DNA of 64,000 bases from positions 1 to 64,000 of the forward strand of contig CAMVMG010000007.1 in NCBI GenBank assembly GCA_947168525.1, read 5' to 3'. Origin of the DNA: an uncultured Bacteroidales bacterium (GTDB lineage: Bacteria > Bacteroidota > Bacteroidia > Bacteroidales > UBA932). This document shows, in pieces, positions 16,630 to 24,561 of this stretch. A program made the translations under genes and the position numbers. The notes below the pieces were generated by a model. It did no database searches. It saw only the letters and a program-made list of their open reading frames with translations, and was not told where the DNA came from. Numbering within the stretch: position 1 is the stretch's first letter; each line of letters opens with the position of its first letter.

Positions 16630-18774
16630 ATGAACTTTTTTTTCTTTGTTGCAGCCTTATTCGCTATAATTTGGCTTTGGGCTAAATATTCGCTCTATAG
16701 AGATGATAAGAAAAAAGAAGAGCATGAAAGGAATCTAACACTCCGGGCAATAGATGTAAGATATCATCCGGAAAAGTATTTAGAGCAAGGAGAATTAAAG
16801 AATGGCTGGGCTCTTGTGAAACTTACGGAGCGAAGATTTGCCTATATTAAGCCTATAGGTAAAACACAGGTTATGATGCGACCGGATGATAATCCATATC
16901 AAATGTCATACCTTTACGATAATAATAATCTATTTGAGGCAGCGGAAGAATTTAATTATGAGAGCGCTATTGTGAAGAGGAAGGGCCAGTCTGCGTTACT
17001 TCATTGTAGTGGTAAATATCTGATTCCTTTTGCGTCTGTACCGCTTCATCAAACAATCGAATCGTCAATGAGTGATATAGGTGAGGGATTATTAATTTTC
17101 TATCAGAGTTATTATAAGGATGGGGGGCATACAGTAATTAAAAGTTCAAAGAGAATATACAATAGGCTTGGGAAAATTATTTATGATAAGGATGATTATA
17201 CTAATGCCAGAGTTGAAAAAGGCAAACTCATCCTTTCGATTAGGCGCTTTTCCTTTGAAGAACCCGAGACAATGGTGTTAGATTCAAGCTCTGGGCGCAT
17301 ATTATTACCTTGGCACGTTGTCTCGTATGCGTTAAATAATGGGAATATAATGTACTATTCACGCCTGGGTAGCGAAAGAGGATGGAATGTTTTCGATACT
17401 AAGAATCATATAAAGTTTTTCTCAAAGTTCCATGAAGGGATCGCTTTTTTAGAGGGCAAGAATAACTATGTTTTACTGGACCAGACTGTGAGTATCGCTG
17501 ACGCATCTGCGAAAATTCTTTGTCAGTTGCCTCAATACGCTGATAAGGTTTACGATGAAGAATATTTCCATCATTCCGGTGTGTTAATGAATTACGATGG
17601 GGAAATAATCGCTGAGGAAAAGGATGGACTTCTCGAAGTGCTGTTTTCAAAGCAAGAGGAAGAATCCTCTTATGTGACTATGGGGCGCACCGGATACGAA
17701 GAAAAAAAGCCCAAATTACCATTTAGAAAAGGAAAACATCCCAAACCACTGTATGTGAAAATACGAAAAGATAATAACATCTCAATTCTTGATTTAACAG
17801 GAAAAACTATCTTTAGTACTGAGGGTTACGATGTCGAGCTTGAATTTGGTCTTTTAGATAATAAACCCGACAGATTCCGTGTCCGCAGTAAGGATTTGTC
17901 TATGTGGTCCATTTATGACCTAAATGGAAAGCATATAAAAGATGAGCCTTACAGACGCGAGGACCTTTTTGAATTTGATAACGGGTATTCAGAATATATT
18001 GAAAATGAAAGAATTCTGATGGATGGATACTTCGATTATCTAGAGGAACAGAAAGAGTTGGCAAGAGCGTTTGAAGAAGACGATTATGACTTTTTTGAAG
18101 GCCGCCCCAGGCATTCATATAACCCGTTTTCACGTCCATCATCTTCAACCAATCCTAAAGCTACTATACAAAAGCCGGTAAAGACACCGAATAAATATCT
18201 ATTCTTTGACACTGAAACTACAGGCCTTCCTGTGAACTATAATGCCCCAATTACCGATTTGGATAACTGGCCTAGATTGGTTCAATTGAGTTGGATTCTA
18301 ACAGATTCAGAAGGAAAAGAGTTACGAATCAAAGATTTTATCATAAAGCCAGATGGCTATACAATTCCAGACGAGTCAACAAAAGTTCACGGCATCTCAA
18401 CTGAGATTGCCCAAAGAGAAGGTAGTTCCCTCTCCACTGTCCTTTCCGAATTTATCTCTGACTTAGAATCTGCAGATTCTATAGTAGGCCACAACATTGA
18501 TTTCGATAAAAAGGTGATAGGCGCAGAATTTATTAGAGCCGGCATGAATGAGGGAAAGCTCAGCAAACCGACAATCTGCACAATGAAATCATCTACAGAT
18601 TATTGTAAAATACCCGGCAAATATGGGTACAAATGGCCTACTCTTCAGGAACTTTACAACATACTATTTAGTGAAAATTTTGACGATGCTCATAACTCAT
18701 TAAATGACATTAAGGCGACAAAAAAATGCTTCTTTGAATTGGTAGGGAGGGGAATAATTAGAAAAGAATTTTAG
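16630..18774 (+). CDS. Membrane-anchored beta-repeat protein fused to a DEDDh 3'-5' exonuclease
   Basis: The 714-aa protein begins with one hydrophobic helix (about 2-22) followed by a charged stretch, so it is probably anchored in the inner membrane facing the cytoplasm. Residues about 50-480 are beta-rich and repetitive in feel (G-W-A-L-V-K, G-W-N-V-F-D, A-L-L-H-C-S-G-K), resembling WG-type repeats. A linker follows, then a complete DnaQ-like exonuclease: D527 and E529 (FDTETTG), D624 (GHNIDFD), H688 and D693. It starts 13 bp after hsdR, so it is probably co-transcribed with the type I system. The gene is strongly A+T-rich compared with hsdR. An accessory anti-phage nuclease is a reasonable inference; the repeat domain may sense a ligand or DNA state. 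I know of no described system with this exact architecture. Confidence 0.85.
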   Translation: MNFFFFVAALFAIIWLWAKYSLYRDDKKKEEHERNLTLRAIDVRYHPEKYLEQGELKNGWALVKLTERRFAYIKPIGKTQVMMRPDDNPYQMSYLYDNNNLFEAAEEFNYESAIVKRKGQSALLHCSGKYLIPFASVPLHQTIESSMSDIGEGLLIFYQSYYKDGGHTVIKSSKRIYNRLGKIIYDKDDYTNARVEKGKLILSIRRFSFEEPETMVLDSSSGRILLPWHVVSYALNNGNIMYYSRLGSERGWNVFDTKNHIKFFSKFHEGIAFLEGKNNYVLLDQTVSIADASAKILCQLPQYADKVYDEEYFHHSGVLMNYDGEIIAEEKDGLLEVLFSKQEEESSYVTMGRTGYEEKKPKLPFRKGKHPKPLYVKIRKDNNISILDLTGKTIFSTEGYDVELEFGLLDNKPDRFRVRSKDLSMWSIYDLNGKHIKDEPYRREDLFEFDNGYSEYIENERILMDGYFDYLEEQKELARAFEEDDYDFFEGRPRHSYNPFSRPSSSTNPKATIQKPVKTPNKYLFFDTETTGLPVNYNAPITDLDNWPRLVQLSWILTDSEGKELRIKDFIIKPDGYTIPDESTKVHGISTEIAQREGSSLSTVLSEFISDLESADSIVGHNIDFDKKVIGAEFIRAGMNEGKLSKPTICTMKSSTDYCKIPGKYGYKWPTLQELYNILFSENFDDAHNSLNDIKATKKCFFELVGRGIIRKEF

Positions 18775-18787
18775 AAGAATTGGTATT

Positions 18788-19690
18788 ATGAGATATGTCA
18801 TAATTGAGCTTGCTGCGCTTACCGCTCTTGCCGTTTCCGCAATCTCCTGTGGTCATAGAAATGGTATCCCCGAATCTCTTAAGGGCATCAAAGAGAATGT
18901 CGCACAGATTGATTCAGCCGTCAATGCGATGTACGGCTGGGAGCCTCGGGATTCCACCTTCAATCATTCTGTAGATACACTTGTGGCTGGCATAATGAAT
19001 GAATACAATGCCAATGACCCTGAGTATCAGCATTTGAACGAAAGCACCCCTGCCATTGAGCAGCAGGCCTATGACGAAGCACGCGTTACCTGGGGCGAAT
19101 TCAAGCGCCTAATTGATGCCGACAAGTATGAGGATGCCTTGAATTACTACCTAGGTGAGGGTGATGATTACATCAAGAAGAACTCTGGGGACTTTCTGGT
19201 TTATCTGAAGCACTCCACCCAGCGTTTTGAATTCTTCTCCGAAGTGCTCAGGCCGTTGATGCAGGAGTACAAAGGGAAGGATTATGCCCTGGAGGAATAC
19301 ATCAATAATCTTCAGCTTGAAAAGGTTCTGGAGGACGCCTCTATTGATTTGCACGCTGAAAATACTGGCTATGTCCCAGAGGTTTATCCTCATGTCATCA
19401 GGGAACTTGGGCTTGCTCTTGCCACTTCCGGCAAAATGGATGAGGCTCATGAACTATTCTATGACCTGATTGACGGTGTTTATGGACTCACCGGCAGTGC
19501 CCTCTTTGCCAATTACATAGCCAGTGAATATGCCGAGCAGCTCTATCTCATAGAAGATGATAAAGACGGAGCCATCGCAAACTGGAACCGTTTCAAAGAA
19601 GCCATAGAGCAGAATAAAACCGACTTTGATACGGAAGAAGTAGAAATCTGCCTGAAGAGAATTGCAAAAAAGATAGAAGAACTCGAATAA
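18788..19690 (+). CDS. Predicted lipoprotein with helical repeats
   Basis: This 300-aa protein has a signal peptide with a lipobox (V-S-A-I-S-C, Cys at residue 21) and a mostly helical mature part. Segments such as Y-D-E-A-R-V-T-W-G-E-F-K near 97-108 and L-G-L-A-L-A-T-S-G-K-M-D-E-A near 209-222 look like tetratricopeptide-type repeats, which bind partner proteins. It follows the exonuclease gene by 13 bp and may be in the same transcript. It converges on a minus-strand lipoprotein gene, and a 9-bp repeat array lies between their 3' ends. The family is not recognised beyond this description. Confidence 0.75.
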   Translation: MRYVIIELAALTALAVSAISCGHRNGIPESLKGIKENVAQIDSAVNAMYGWEPRDSTFNHSVDTLVAGIMNEYNANDPEYQHLNESTPAIEQQAYDEARVTWGEFKRLIDADKYEDALNYYLGEGDDYIKKNSGDFLVYLKHSTQRFEFFSEVLRPLMQEYKGKDYALEEYINNLQLEKVLEDASIDLHAENTGYVPEVYPHVIRELGLALATSGKMDEAHELFYDLIDGVYGLTGSALFANYIASEYAEQLYLIEDDKDGAIANWNRFKEAIEQNKTDFDTEEVEICLKRIAKKIEELE

Positions 19691-19693
19691 TAT

Positions 19694-19738
19694 GTATCGG
19701 CTGTATTGCACCCGATACGAACGATACAAACGATACAA
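19694..19738. repeat. Iteron-like array 2 (9-bp CGATACAA repeats)
   Basis: GTATCGG (19694-19700) and GTATTGC (19703-19709) face CCGATACGA (19712-19720), ACGATACAA (19721-19729) and ACGATACAA (19730-19738), all in a strict 9-bp register. The layout matches the array at 9417-9471. It lies between two convergent genes, and the first and third units could also pair as a hairpin. Confidence 0.65.
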
Positions 19739-19828
19739 GTTTTGAGATTAAATCTCGTTGAGGGATTTCATGTAGGTGAGCAGAGCCCCGGCACCCCAAT
19801 AATAAGTCAGATCGCAGTACCAGAAGTC

Positions 19829-20299
19829 CTACCCGCCTTTGGAGGTTCCAGGATGTACAGTGATGGTCACCATATTCTTGTGGGCATCAGTGAATGAGAA
19901 ACCGTTCCCATTGCTTGTGGGCTTCATATCACCATACTTCATCCGCAACATGCGATAAATGCTGTCAAACCTATCATTTGCAGCGGATTCATACCGATAC
20001 TCTTGCTGGAAATTAACGATATAAAGCATCTTCTCCACAAATTGCATCTGTACGAAATGCCAGGAGTAACCTCCAAAATCCTGATCAGTTACGGTATAGG
20101 AGCCATCGTTGGATTTGACAGGCCGATAGCGGGAGATACGATTATAGACACGGAAAGGAGAGTCACCAAACTCGGCCCCCAAGAATTTGGTCTGGATAAT
20201 CGGTCCTTCGTCAGTGCTGGATACAGCAGCCTTCTGCGTTCCGCAAGAAATAAAGGTAAGGACAATCGTTAGGCTAAGTAGTATGGATCGTACTCTCAT
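19829..20299 (-). CDS. Small lipoprotein, probably shortened by an in-frame TAG
   Basis: The 156-aa product starts at the ATG at 20299 (MRVRSILLS) and has a lipobox L-T-F-I-S-C (Cys near residue 19). The mature part is rich in aromatic and basic residues and is not recognised. A TAnnTTTG box lies at 20316-20323, ruling out the longer frame that opens upstream. After the TAG (19831-19829) the same frame continues for 26 codons to a TAA at 19748. That tail is aromatic-rich and protein-like (D-F-W-Y-C-D-L-T-Y-Y-W-G-A-G-A). The stop may therefore be a recent nonsense mutation removing the conserved C-terminus, or chance. TAG ends other genes here, so code reassignment is unlikely. Confidence 0.7.
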   Translation of the reverse strand: MRVRSILLSLTIVLTFISCGTQKAAVSSTDEGPIIQTKFLGAEFGDSPFRVYNRISRYRPVKSNDGSYTVTDQDFGGYSWHFVQMQFVEKMLYIVNFQQEYRYESAANDRFDSIYRMLRMKYGDMKPTSNGNGFSFTDAHKNMVTITVHPGTSKGG

Positions 20300-20315
20300 A
20301 TCGCATTCATTTTTG

Positions 20316-20323
20316 CAAATATA
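20316..20323 (-). promoter_or_regulatory. Bacteroidota -7 box for the minus-strand lipoprotein
   Basis: Minus-strand TATATTTG (CAAATATA on the plus strand) lies 16 bp upstream of the ATG at 20299. Confidence 0.65.
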
Positions 20324-20380
20324 AGCATTTCCAACGAGATTATTGTCAAGAACATAGGCCGATAGATTCAGGCCGATACG

Positions 20381-21935
20381 GGCCGATGCTACCCAGTTCC
20401 AACGACAGTGCCAGCTCCAGGGCCGATATAAAAAGCGGTACTTGCTCGTCTGTCTGTTATGTTCTCCGCTGCGCTCCGCCCATAACAGCCAGACCAGCAA
20501 CCTCTATTGCCACCCTTCGCTGTGAGACTCTGTCGGAGCAAGTCCGCCAGAGACTCACGGACGCCCTCACGCACCATTGGCCTACGCCTCCGGCTCCCGC
20601 AATTATAAGGAAAAGCGGTCAAGAGACTGTGTCCGGCTTCGCCTCCCACAGACTCTTGCTGGCCAATCACCCCTGGCCCCTCAAGGGGAAAATAATCACC
20701 CGGGAGAGGGCGTACCAGTGCGAGCGTCGCTGCCCAGAATCCGCCGCCATAACATAATCCCATCGGAATTGTGTAACAGCCGCCGGCACCGGCAGTGCCC
20801 CGCATCAAGGGAGTCGGTAAAACATACTCCCGGAGCCCACAGGACCGTTCTACAGGGCGTCTGATTACACAATTCGGATTATGTTAAGGAGGCTCCCGCA
20901 TCAAGATGCGAAGGTCCTACCTTCGAACTCCCGGGTGAGGCGGCGTCGGACAAGCAGCCCCCCTCAGGGGCCACCCGGACCCCGGCCCGTCGGGGGGCTG
21001 CGCACTTTGCGCGTGCATCAAAGGAACGTCAGTGCCAGAATTCGAGGGCGCAAAGTGCAGCACCGTGGGACCGTCATCAAGATTCGAAGGGCAGTATCTC
21101 GCTTGAAACCTCAGTGCTGTGCGAGCAGTCCGCCGCCTTAATCGCTTCGCTCGGGGTCGGCCCGGCACCTCCAGTCGTGTGTCAGAACAAGTCTGCCACA
21201 CCACTTCCGGCACCGTTTCTCCAAGGTAGAGTTTAACCTTGCTGCTATTCCTCCACACCTCTGCCGGGGTAAACCCCGCCAGAAATGTTCCGGGCAGCAA
21301 GGACACGGCCGTCACGGCCGTTGGCGCAGAGGATGCCGCACCGCCACCGCACAATGCAGCAGTCAAGATTGCCAGCCTTGCCTGCACGCATCCCACGCTG
21401 CCCGTCATCCACTGCGCCGGAGCGCACGCATCAACGGAGTAGGGTAGGTGCTTCTATTCGAAGGTCAGTGCCAGTTCGCGGGAACCGTCTTGCCCCGCAT
21501 CAACGTCATCTCGCGCTCACTCCTTTGGGCCGTTCCGGCCCAGGCCCTGGAGGCCGTCTGCCTTCCCACAACGTCGGTCTCTTCCGCTGTTCCAGGGAGC
21601 CTTACGTCTCCCTTCCACGGCGCTCCAGAGCCCGCCGCCCCTCACGCCGCCCGACCGCCTCCAGGGCCACGCTCCACTCGCTTCGCTCGTTCCGCGCCCT
21701 TGGTCACTGGGAGACTCTAAGCCGGGCCTCCGCCCGGACCGCATCAAGAAAGGGAACGACATCACCCGCATCAACCACCCGTCTTAGAGACTCCCAGCAA
21801 CCAAGGCCAACCAAGAGACTTACGCTTCCGCCTCATCAAGAAAATCACCGGCATCACCCGCCCGAGAGGGAAGAAAGGGGTATAAATATATACAACAGGA
21901 GGCAGCGGCTGGCGCCGCTGCGGGTGCTGTTATGA
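20381..21935. repeat. 1.5-kb non-coding array of hairpins and short repeats
   Basis: No convincing gene is seen in 20300-22062, although G+C-rich sequence leaves several frames open. It is full of inverted repeats: CTGTTATG/CATAACAG (20454, 20481); GTGAGACTCTG/CAGAGACTCAC (20522, 20548); AAGAGACTGTG/CACAGACTCTT (20621, 20647); a 22-nt imperfect pair (20751-20776, 20865-20885); CGAAGGT/ACCTTCG (20909, 20919); GCAGCCCCCC/GGGGGGCTGC (20954, 20992); GCACTTTGCGC/GCGCAAAGTGC (21002, 21048); CAAGGT/ACCTTG (21222, 21236); and a 15-nt pair at 21707 and 21783. Three of these share a GAGACT(C) core with one central mismatch. GCATCAA and TCAGTGCCAG recur between hairpins. It could be an origin of replication or transfer, a packaging site or a structured RNA. 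Confidence 0.6.
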
Positions 21936-22002
21936 TAGCGTCTCTGGATCTGAATATTTGGCTGTTTCACGACGTGGAAAATAGTTGCTAACTCGCTGTA
22001 AA

Positions 22003-22010
22003 TAAATTTG
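22003..22010 (+). promoter_or_regulatory. Possible -7 box before the 92-aa gene
   Basis: TAAATTTG lies 52 bp before the ATG at 22063. Confidence 0.45.
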
Positions 22011-22062
22011 TTATTGTCGTATATTTTCACTATCTTGTATATGGATTGAAACGCTATTTGTT

Positions 22063-22341
22063 ATGGAAACACTGGTCAGATTTATAGAAAAAGTGGAGAA
22101 TCGGGTTCTCTATTTCGTAACCGCCTACACGGAGAAGCAAGACTACATGAGTTACACTACCGACATCTGGGTGCATCAGCTCAGCGGTAAGGTAGTCTGC
22201 AATGACTGTCCTGGTAAGCCCAATTACAAGCGCATCTCCGTGGGCCGCCTCTGCAAACTGGATAAGAATCTCAAGAATGTGCCGGATATGAAGGCCATCA
22301 AGAACTGGGTTGAGGGAGAGGTGCTGATGCATTCACTCTAA
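22063..22341 (+). CDS. Hypothetical protein, 92 aa
   Basis: I do not recognise this small protein. It has no signal peptide or membrane segment and mixes beta-like (R-V-L-Y-F-V-T-A-Y) and basic stretches, with a C-N-D-C pair near residues 46-49. A single TAnnTTTG box precedes it at 22003. It stands alone between the hairpin array and the convergent crcB gene. Its smooth codon pattern and clean start and stop support it as real. A role in replication or regulation of the element would fit its place but is only a guess. Confidence 0.6.
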   Translation: METLVRFIEKVENRVLYFVTAYTEKQDYMSYTTDIWVHQLSGKVVCNDCPGKPNYKRISVGRLCKLDKNLKNVPDMKAIKNWVEGEVLMHSL

Positions 22342-22449
22342 ATAGCGGCACCAGTTGCCGCTCCTCCTATCTCCTTAGAAGGTCCCTCCCATCTATTGCC
22401 TTGCCCAAGACTTCCATTGCGAGGCCCGGCCCTGGGTAGGGTATGCAAA

Positions 22450-22479
22450 GCCCCGGCATCCTATCTGGATTACCGGGGC
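22450..22479 (-). terminator. Terminator after crcB
   Basis: GCCCCGG (22450-22456) pairs with CCGGGGC (22473-22479). Read on the minus strand it is followed by a short TTT, just past the crcB stop. Confidence 0.6.
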
Positions 22480-22504
22480 CTGAATCATACCGATATAATG
22501 GAAT

Positions 22505-22885
22505 TTAACGTATCAAGAAATACCCCAATGCAACGAGGGCAATACCCGCAATCACGCTGATGGACACGTACCCGGCGAATCCCCAGATATTGCCGGCCTG
22601 CAGCATCACCAACGCCTCCTTTGAGAACGTAGAGAAGGTCGTAAAACCGCCACAGAGACCTACGGTTAGGAATAATGCCCAATTGCTCCCTTCGCTGCCA
22701 TTCTTGCTGAATGCTCCCAACAGAAGGCCAATCAGGAAGCATCCTACGAGGTTCACCGTAAGCGTTGCCCAAGGAAATCCTTTACTGACGCACTTCATAG
22801 CCAGCGATACCAGGTATCTTGCCGCTCCACCTATGAAACTGCCGGCACCAACGACAAGTATATTTTTGACAATGTCTGAGACCAT
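22505..22885 (-). CDS. crcB: Fluoride channel CrcB/Fluc
   Basis: This 126-aa membrane protein has four hydrophobic helices and the signature motifs of Fluc channels: GGAARYL near 19-25, N-L-V-G-C-F-L-I-G near 44-52 and GGFTTFSTFSKE near 79-90, whose Phe and Thr residues line the fluoride pore. It exports fluoride as a dual-topology dimer. The ATG at 22885 was chosen because a TAnnTTTG box lies just upstream and inside the longer open frame (to 22930). I saw no obvious fluoride riboswitch in the very short leader. It is a single-gene unit on the minus strand, at the downstream end of the unknown cassette but separated from it by a terminator. Confidence 0.93.
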   Translation of the reverse strand: MVSDIVKNILVVGAGSFIGGAARYLVSLAMKCVSKGFPWATLTVNLVGCFLIGLLLGAFSKNGSEGSNWALFLTVGLCGGFTTFSTFSKEALVMLQAGNIWGFAGYVSISVIAGIALVALGYFLIR

Positions 22886-22905
22886 TAAAATACGTTTTAA
22901 TGAAG

Positions 22906-22913
22906 CAAAATTA
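22906..22913 (-). promoter_or_regulatory. Bacteroidota -7 box for crcB
   Basis: Minus-strand TAATTTTG lies 20 bp upstream of the ATG at 22885, leaving room for only a very short leader. Confidence 0.55.
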
Positions 22914-22931
22914 CTGAAATTTCTGCACATG

Positions 22932-22961
22932 AAAAAGCCCCAGCACCGATGGTGCCAGGGC
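22932..22961 (-). terminator. Terminator at the end of the five-gene cassette
   Basis: GCCCCAGCACC (22937-22947) and GGTGCCAGGGC (22951-22961) form a stem with one internal mismatch. It is followed on the minus strand by TTTTT. It ends the transcript coming from 26655. Confidence 0.8.
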
Positions 22962-22988
22962 AGGAAGGTTTAGGTTCCGGTGGGTGGC

Positions 22989-23681
22989 TTAGACCCCAGG
23001 AATCCACTTGCACTCGGCAAGCATGGTCTGGGACTTGACACCGGTGCTGGAATCCACCAGGTAGTAGCGGAAGAATATCTTCGGCGCTGCAGCACCCGGG
23101 GCACCGTTCTTGGCCACGTAGTCGGCACGGATGTCGACTGCGGCGGCAGTGGGCTCCTCGACGAGCTTGATCTGGGTGGCCTTGCTGTGGGCACGACTCA
23201 CACCGTTGGACTGACCTTCGGAAGCCTCGATGACCAGATAGATACCGCCGTTGTCGGCAGGAGCCTGGTCCAGCTTGAAGGTGAAGGTCTCACCCTGGCA
23301 CACGATGGTGGCAGGGGAGGGAGCCTCTACGGAATTCAGCTCCGGAGGGGTTTCCAGAACCTGACCACCGAGCGTTACTACCCAGAAGTTCAGGCGGGTG
23401 AACAGGTTGGAACCGGAGATCTTGGCGCTGGTACCCAGCACGGAACGTCCGGCCTGCGTGAGAGCGAGCTTATTCCACGCGAGAATCTGCTCGTTGGTGA
23501 GGGTTTTCCACTTGGTGGTGAGCATCTTGAAGACGCTCTTCACCTTGGCCTGGTCAGAAGTCCGGATGCTGCCACCGTAACCACGGTTGCGGATGTACTT
23601 CCGGTTCTTCATCTTTGCTGCGGTCACGCCCTTGGCGCTGCCGCTCATCTCCTCGAAGGCGATGGAAGGAATGTACTTCAT
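22989..23681 (-). CDS. Unknown cassette protein, family A copy 1
   Basis: The 230-aa protein is a paralogue of the products at 25600-26655 and 26869-27579. All three open with a short S-I-(A/L) stretch and a Gly/Ser turn (here EEMSGSAKGVTA). All share a middle motif (W-K-T-L-T-N-E-Q near 59-66, then A-W-N-K-L-A and K-I-S-G-S-N-L-F-T-R-L-N) and a C-terminal R-Y-Y-L-V-D-S-S-T-G. The second half is beta-rich. No signal peptide or membrane segment is seen. The middle motif resembles patterns in some phage structural proteins and, more loosely, the Bacteroidota DUF6266 family. It is the last gene of the cassette, followed by a terminator; a TTTAGGTTTAAG box lies just before its start. Confidence 0.75.
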   Translation of the reverse strand: MKYIPSIAFEEMSGSAKGVTAAKMKNRKYIRNRGYGGSIRTSDQAKVKSVFKMLTTKWKTLTNEQILAWNKLALTQAGRSVLGTSAKISGSNLFTRLNFWVVTLGGQVLETPPELNSVEAPSPATIVCQGETFTFKLDQAPADNGGIYLVIEASEGQSNGVSRAHSKATQIKLVEEPTAAAVDIRADYVAKNGAPGAAAPKIFFRYYLVDSSTGVKSQTMLAECKWIPGV

Positions 23682-23754
23682 AGCAATTTAGGTTTAAGAA
23701 CTGTTTGAAAATAAGGTATATAAAGGTATTTACTTATTTTTATTCTTTGGTAAT

Positions 23755-24465
23755 CTATCTGATAAATACACCCTTGAAGAACTTGAAATTTTCCCCATCC
23801 AGGGCTTCCTGAGGCAGACCATTGGGGATGGTCAGTTTTCCGTTCCCGATGGTTGCTTCAACGTAGCCGCTTCCATCCGCTTCAAGAGCCGTATTGTTGT
23901 AAATGAGCAGCACCGTGGTTTCTTCCAGGTTGTCTGCCCCCGTTATCGTTAACTCGATGGGCGTTCCTGCATTCTCAGTGGAGAAAGTGTAGAATCTCAT
24001 GAAGATGTAGAAATACTCATCTCTCAGATACAACTGCCCGCTTCCGCCCGTGATACTTGCCGGCGCATTGCTCACAGACAACGACGTGGGGTACAACTTG
24101 TTGGCTGTAAACTCTCTCCCTCGCGGGAAATAGATGCACTGGAAGACAATCCTGTAGTTGGCAAATTTGTCCCAGGCCGCCACTTTCTCTATCTGGAGTT
24201 TGTCCTGGCTGACCAACTGCGACTTTGCAATCGTGGCCACCTTCACGCCGTTGGAAACCGCTGTCAGGAGGACTGCGGAAGGAGCGCTGTTCGGGATTTC
24301 TACTCCCTCCAGATCAAGCTCCAGGGACTCCGCTTCCTGATACTCCGGATCTGTCGTGTCAACCTCAATGCTGCCGTTAAGGATCAAGGTACTAATGGAC
24401 ACCAGCGCATTTACGTTGATGGCCGATGCTGCGGCTCCAAAATTATTTCCTGTAATTGCGAACAT
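23755..24465 (-). CDS. Unknown cassette protein, family B copy 1
   Basis: This 236-aa protein shares a start with its neighbour at 24562-25581. Both have N-N-F-G-A near residue 7, a D-x-x-x-x-x-Y-Q-x-A-E-x-L-E-(L/I) stretch near 35-50, then P-x-V-(L/F)-L, I-E-K and a hydrophobic W/Y-rich strand region. It is strongly beta-rich, with many Asn, Thr and Ser residues and a C-terminal G-Y-V-E-A-T-I-G-N-G-K-L. No signal peptide is seen. I do not recognise the family. Its position between family A copies in one minus-strand operon suggests that A and B proteins act together, perhaps as parts of a particle or surface assembly. This is inference. Confidence 0.72.
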   Translation of the reverse strand: MFAITGNNFGAAASAINVNALVSISTLILNGSIEVDTTDPEYQEAESLELDLEGVEIPNSAPSAVLLTAVSNGVKVATIAKSQLVSQDKLQIEKVAAWDKFANYRIVFQCIYFPRGREFTANKLYPTSLSVSNAPASITGGSGQLYLRDEYFYIFMRFYTFSTENAGTPIELTITGADNLEETTVLLIYNNTALEADGSGYVEATIGNGKLTIPNGLPQEALDGENFKFFKGVFIR

Positions 24466-24561
24466 ACGTTTGTAGTTTAAAAGCTAATGTAGAAGGTGGT
24501 GTCAAACAGCTCATATCTTTCGTGCTTAGTCAGCGCACACATGCAATACCCATTGTTTGAA

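Noticed and set aside
19829..19831. Reassigned TAG codon
   Set aside because: TAG ends other genes in the window (for example the genes at 25-762 and 2822-4270), so a code change is unlikely; a nonsense mutation is simpler.
20389..21935. Several open frames of 60-216 codons in the hairpin array
   Set aside because: They overlap each other in many frames on both strands, have Arg/Pro/Gly-rich composition and no start signals; inverted repeats and high G+C explain them.
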